Shown: positions 59,878 to 64,000 of the stretch, piece by piece
Numbering within the stretch: the first letter of the stretch is position 1
Layout: the number at the start of each line of letters is the position of its first letter
Assembly: GCA_007449985.2 (NCBI GenBank)
Contig: VIIQ02000574.1
Coordinates: forward strand, 496,001 to 560,000
DNA: 64,000 nucleotides
Source of the DNA: Desmodesmus armatus
Taxonomy: Eukaryota; Chlorophyta; Chlorophyceae; Sphaeropleales; Scenedesmaceae
Reading direction: 5' to 3'
Program-made: the position numbers and the translations under genes
The notes under the pieces: generated by a model
Seen by the model: only the letters and a program-made list of their open reading frames with translations
The model's database searches: none
Told to the model about the DNA's origin: nothing

Positions 59878-62800
59878 ATGGGGGACAGCGACATGGAAGG
59901 TGCGAAGATGTCGGTGAACATACCAAGATGTGCTGGATGCCGGCTGTTCAGCAGTTGAACACAGCTGCACCTCCCTGCTGTCTGCAGAAGACTATGGGTT
60001 TGAGTACTCCGATGAGGAGCCAGAGGAGGAGGACGTTGATGTCGAAAACCAATACTACAACTCCAAAGGTGCGTTTCGAGACTGTGTGGGCTGCACCTTT
60101 CTTCAGCAAGCCCAGAGCATCTTGCCATGTTCACTCTTGCATGGGGTGTTGGTCTGCAGGCATGCTCGAGGGCGAGGACCCTCAAGATGCCTTGGATGGC
60201 TTCAAGCAGGTGGTATCCATGGAGCAAGACAAGGGAGAGTGGTGAGTGGTGCTGGGATGCAGCAGCTGCGCTGGCGGCCTAGGTGTCCAAGGTAGCATAG
60301 CAATAGCAGCACACCCTCATGTTTGATAACGCTGAGCGTTCAAGCAGGACTGCACTCCTTTGAGCTGCACTTGTCAAGGATGAAAAGAGCATGATGCGTA
60401 TACGTTTACTGTCTGCAGGGGCTTTAAAGCTTTGAAACAGATAGTGAAGTTGCTGTTCAAGCTGGGGCGGCGGCAAGAAATGATCGAGGCATACAAGTGA
60501 GTCAACCCGTGTGTGGGAGAGGGGCACCAGCACAGTCGACCGTGCGTACGGCAAAGTGTCTGTCAGATCAGCACACAGACTGCGTGCCTTGCAGCAGCCA
60601 CAGATGCACTAGAGGCGCACAGCAGCAGTTTTCAGCAGCTATTGCCTGCGCGCAGCAGCTTGTCTTATGCCTGCATGCATTGAACCAACCCATCCCTTTC
60701 ACCACCCTTCACTGCTGCCCTTGACATGTTGATGTGGTCTGTGGGTCTATGCTGTTGCTGCGCATCTCGTCCTTTCCCGTCCTGCAGGCAGATGCTTGAC
60801 TACACTGACAGTGCTGTTACCCGCAATGCCAGTGAGAAGAAGATCAACAGCCTGCTGGACTTCATCAGCACCAGCACAGACCTGGACCTGCTGCAGGTGG
60901 GGGTATTGCTTTGTTGGGGGGGGGGGGTCGGGGGGGGGGGGTGGGAGGGGTGGGAGGGAGATTGAGTGAGTAGAAGAGTCAGTTGTTGTTTGTGGCCATC
61001 AGCACAGACCTTGACCTGCTGCAGGTGGGGGTGGTTTTTGTGGGGTGGGGTCGATCGAGTGAATATATGAGTGAGTTGCTGTTGTGCCTACGGGGCACTA
61101 GCACAGACCTGGACCTGCTGGCAGGTGGGGCAGCAGGGGGGGGGGTGAGGGGGCGGGTGTTGGAGGGTTGGGGTGGTGGATGATGGAGTGAGTCAGTAGA
61201 AGGTGATTTGTGGTGTGTCTGCGCGACATGGTCCAGGTCCACATGGCATGTGATCAGACCTGGACATGCTGCAGGTGGGTGATTTTGTTTTGAAATTTGA
61301 AGGGATGGGTCATGGATTGAGTGTGAGTAGAAGCGTGCGTTGCTATGTCTACGAGGCATCAGCACAGACCTGAACCGTCTGCAGGGGGGCTTGGCAGGGG
61401 GGAGGATGTATCTGAAGGTGGGTTGTGAGCGATTTGTGCACTGTGTGCTTATGGATGAAACCCGTGAGTTGATTGGGTTAAAGGATCGAAGGCTGATTGG
61501 GGTTAAAGGATCGAAGGGTGGTACAAACATCCCATGCAATCAAAGCGAGGGTGTGATGCAGCACAAGCTTGTAGCCTTGCAAAGCTCACCACAAGACATG
61601 TTAGCCAGTTCCACCTGCACAAGGTCTACGTCTGTGCTGGTGCTTCATGTTTCTCAATCAGACTCCACTCCATCACTGGTGTGGACCCGATTGAGAAGTA
61701 TGGGGCGCCAGCACAGATATAGACTTTTTGCAGGTGGGGGTCGGGGACGGGGGCGGGAAAAGTGATCGCACGAGTGTGACAAGCGACTGAGTGAGTGATT
61801 TTGAAGGCATGGGGCGCTGTCCGGGTTGGGACGTGCAGCAGGTCAGGTTTGAGAGTGGGGTGGGGGGCAGAGGGGGGGGGGCAGGAGTGAATCGATCATC
61901 GCGCAAGGGATGTGCATCTTTTGGGATTGGTGAGGCTCAAAGGTGTGTGCATGTGGGCATGTATTCCTTCAACCACAGCAGGTGGGGTGAATTGCGTCAG
62001 TAGGTAAGTGAATTGGGTGAGTAGATGAGTGGTGGGTGGAATTGGGTGAGTAGTGAGTGAGAGCCTAACCCCAACCCCTAAACTAGTGAGTTGTTGGTGT
62101 GTCTATGGGACATCAACAGAGACCTGCACCTGCTGCAGGTGGGTCTTCATGGGGGTTTTTGAAGGGGTGGGGTGGATGGTGGATTGAGTCGGTACTAACC
62201 CCTAGTAGGAGTGACTTGTCGTGTGTGTACAGGGCAAGAACACAGACCTGGACCTGCTGCAGGTGGGTTCATTGGGGGGAGGGGTGTTTCGGGGTATGGT
62301 GTGCGTGCATGATTTCTTGAGTGTGTGATAATGGCTGAAACACGTCAATTGATCGGGGTCACAGGATCGAAGGATTCACTGATGACGTGCAAGCAAAGCA
62401 TGGGTGCGATGCAGCATGAGCATCAAGCCTTGCAAAGCTTACCTCATGAGTACAAGTCAGTCCCAGCTGCACAAAGTTCACGTCTGTGCTGGTGCCCCAT
62501 CCTTCTCCATCACGTCAGCGACAGTGACAGCGCTGACCTGATTGAGAAGCATGGGGCACCAGCACAGACGTGGACGTTGTGCAGGTGGGGTTTGAGGGCA
62601 GTGGGCAAGGATGCATAAGGTCGGGGTGTGCAGGTGGGGTTGAGGGCAGTGGGCAAGGATGCGTAAGGTCGAGGTGTGCAGGTGGGGTTGAGGGCAGTGG
62701 GCAAGGATGCGTAAGGTCGAGGTGTGCAGGTGGGGTTGAGGGCAGTGGGCAAGGATGCGTAAGGTCGGGGGGGGGGGGGACGCGTAAGGTCCTCTAAGTA

Positions 62801-63373
62801 TTAGAGTGAGTGTGACGAGTGACTGAGTGAGTGGTTGTATGAAGGCATGGGGTGCTGGCAGAGATTGGGACCTGCTGCAAGTGCGGTTGAGGGTTGCGCT
62901 GTAGACCTAAGGGGGCAGGGAAGTGAGTGTGCTGTTGCGGCTGGGTGGGCGGCAGGATCAGGGAGGGGGGAGGGGCGTGCGGGAGTGAGTCGATGAATGC
63001 GCAGGGGATGTGTACGTTTGGGGATTGGTGAAGCTGAGAAGTGTGTGCATGTTTCTGTGCTGGGAGGTATATGCAGCACTGCATTGGTACTGGTGCCTGC
63101 CAGCAAGTCAAATGTGCTGTTCAACCCACAGCAGTATGCTTGCAGCGCCAGCAGGCGTCGTCAGACTGCTGCATGCACCTGGGGACAGTGTTGGACTTTC
63201 AAAGAGAAGTGTTGTTGTAGTTTCTTGTTGGTTCTGCAGCTTCCTCTTGCTGGTCGCCCCCGTGCTCGGGCAGCACACTTGCTGATGAAGGTATCTGTCC
63301 TCTTTTGACCGCACCCATTGACTGTTGCCACCGCCGCTGCCCCCGTCGCTGCTGCCACCGTCTCTGCACCGGG

Positions 63374-63412
<39 letters not shown>

Positions 63413-64000
63413 CCCCTCGCTGCTGCTGCTGCCGCTGCTGCAGGAGTTCTACGAGACCACGCTGGTTGCCTTAGAGAAGGCTCGCAACGACCGTCTGTGG
63501 TTCAAGACGCAGCTGAAGCTGGTGGGTCTGTGGTTCAAGATGAAGGAGTACAGCCGCATGGTCAAGATACTCAAGGAACTGCACAGGTGGGGGGGGGGGG
63601 GGTGCACAAACGTAGCTGTCACAGCTTGTGTACTATGGGGGCGCACATTCCATACGTGGTTACAGTGCACCAAGTTGGAGATCACGCATATATACCAAAT
63701 GCATTCAGCAGTGTCCACCTGGAAGTGCCGAAGGGTTCTGTCCTCTTGTCAATCCTGTGCATCAACAGCTCTGCGTCAACAGCACAGGCTGCTGATGCCT
63801 TAGGCAGCTGTAGGAGCAATTGCAAGGGGGGAGGGGTGCCAGCCGGCAGCACAACCTGACACTCAGCAGCTTACCACGAGCCGTGTGCCACAGTGTCACT
63901 TGCAGCATACGGGCCCATACGTCCTCCCTTTCCTCGCCCCCTCCCATCCTTCTCCTGTCTCTTGTCTGCTCCCCACTCCCTCCCATCTCTTTGCCCGCCC
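59878..64000 (+). CDS. CSN2: COP9 signalosome subunit 2 (5' part; continues past window)
   Basis: CSN2 is a PCI-domain subunit of the COP9 signalosome, which removes NEDD8 from cullins; its N-terminal helical repeats grip the cullin-RBX1 end. Exons: 59878-59899, 59988-60068, 60160-60241, 60419-60496, 60788-60896 and 63444-63586. After that an intron runs to the window end, so the PCI domain is not included. Seen: acidic start [20 protein letters not shown] and [49 protein letters not shown] and [32 protein letters not shown] followed by [20 protein letters not shown]. All match the CSN2 N terminus closely. Intron 5 (60897-63443, 2.5 kb) is by far the longest and is built of repeats derived from the end of exon 5. 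Confidence 0.95.
60897..63371 (+). repeat. CSN2 intron 5: decayed tandem copies of the exon-5 end and donor site
   Basis: The exon ends AGCACAGACCTGGACCTG-CTGCAG|GTGGGG. Related strings recur in the same orientation at about 61000, 61098, 61253, 61359, 61703, 62113, 62235, 62560 and 62860, each with an intact or nearly intact CTGCAG|GTGGG. Between them lie longer secondary duplications (61490-61740 against 62360-62592; 61895-61960 against 62996-63060) and G-rich runs. Confidence 0.88.
62579..62770 (+). repeat. 48-base tandem array, four units
   Basis: GCAGGTGGGG starts at 62581, 62630, 62678 and 62726 (periods 49, 48, 48). Each unit continues TTGAGGGCAGTGGGCAAGG, then ATGCGTAAGGTCG. Every unit carries CAG|GTGGGG, a potential 5' splice site. 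The last unit ends in a G run (about 62767-62779). Confidence 0.92.
63375..63443 (+). repeat. CTG microsatellite forming the CSN2 intron 5 acceptor tract
   Basis: Ten or more CTG units, a GGCCCCTCG interruption, then further CTG/CCG units ending CTGCTGCAG|GAG at 63444. The acceptor AG is part of the repeat itself. Confidence 0.88.

Noticed and set aside
60905..61190. G-rich intronic runs as a telomere-like or CRISPR-like array
   Set aside because: The runs are irregular poly-G/GGGTG stretches between exon-derived repeats. There is no fixed spacer-repeat pattern, and the context is eukaryotic.
1..64000. tRNA, rRNA or snoRNA genes
   Set aside because: I found no convincing cloverleaf, box-B promoter motif or rRNA block by eye on either strand. 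A covariance-model search could still reveal small RNAs in introns.

Overview
The window is nuclear DNA from a green alga (Chlorophyta, probably Chlorophyceae). Genes are GC-rich and split into many short exons with GT-AG (occasionally GC-AG) introns. They encode long Ala/Gln/Ser runs, often end near the chlorophyte-type poly(A) signal TGTAA, and include plant-lineage families (PLATZ, ATXR2-like SET, plant-type E2F). The species cannot be fixed from the sequence. Most ORFs in a six-frame scan are shadows; the gene models below come from matching conserved protein blocks to splice sites whose phases agree.

Layout. 1.9-3.5 kb (-): PLATZ zinc-binding transcription factor. 4.5-5.3 kb: 254-bp tandem repeat ending in a long G tract. 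7.7-11.6 kb (-): PP2C protein phosphatase, divergent from 12.25-14.2 kb (+): ERD2/K(H)DEL receptor. 14.6-19.1 kb: a DIRS-group retrotransposon of the Pat/TOC1 type with split direct repeats, inserted next to an orphan DExH helicase exon. 19.6-21.8 kb (+): unidentified, probably mitochondrial, helical protein. 22.3-32.4 kb (+): cohesin regulator PDS5 (21 exons, about 1679 aa). 32.6-36.7 kb (+): ATXR2-like SET-domain methyltransferase. 38.1-40.5 kb (-): E2F transcription factor with two perfect E2F sites upstream. 41.2-43.3 kb (-): family-2 glycosyltransferase of a mainly bacterial type, divergent from 43.8-44.6 kb (+): organellar ribosomal protein bL20. 47.9-50.0 and 51.0-53.6 kb (+): tandem MDP1-like HAD phosphatases, the first broken. 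54.9-59.5 kb (-): zinc-finger/UBA/PUB protein, head to head with 59.9 kb to the window end (+): COP9 signalosome subunit 2 (CSN2), cut by the window edge.

There is no operon logic, but several themes recur: cell-cycle and chromatin control (PDS5, E2F, ATXR2, PLATZ), ubiquitin/NEDD8 biology (UBA-PUB protein and CSN2 sharing a 425-bp promoter) and organelle or secretory housekeeping (ERD2, bL20).

The main surprises are these. The retroelement has near-identical split repeats but no visible tyrosine recombinase. CSN2 intron 5 is largely made of decayed copies of its own exon end plus 5' splice site. Two unrelated introns carry a CTG microsatellite directly before the 3' splice site. Seven otherwise good coding regions each break by the equivalent of exactly one missing base, always in the same direction, which points to a deletion-biased assembly rather than seven dead genes.
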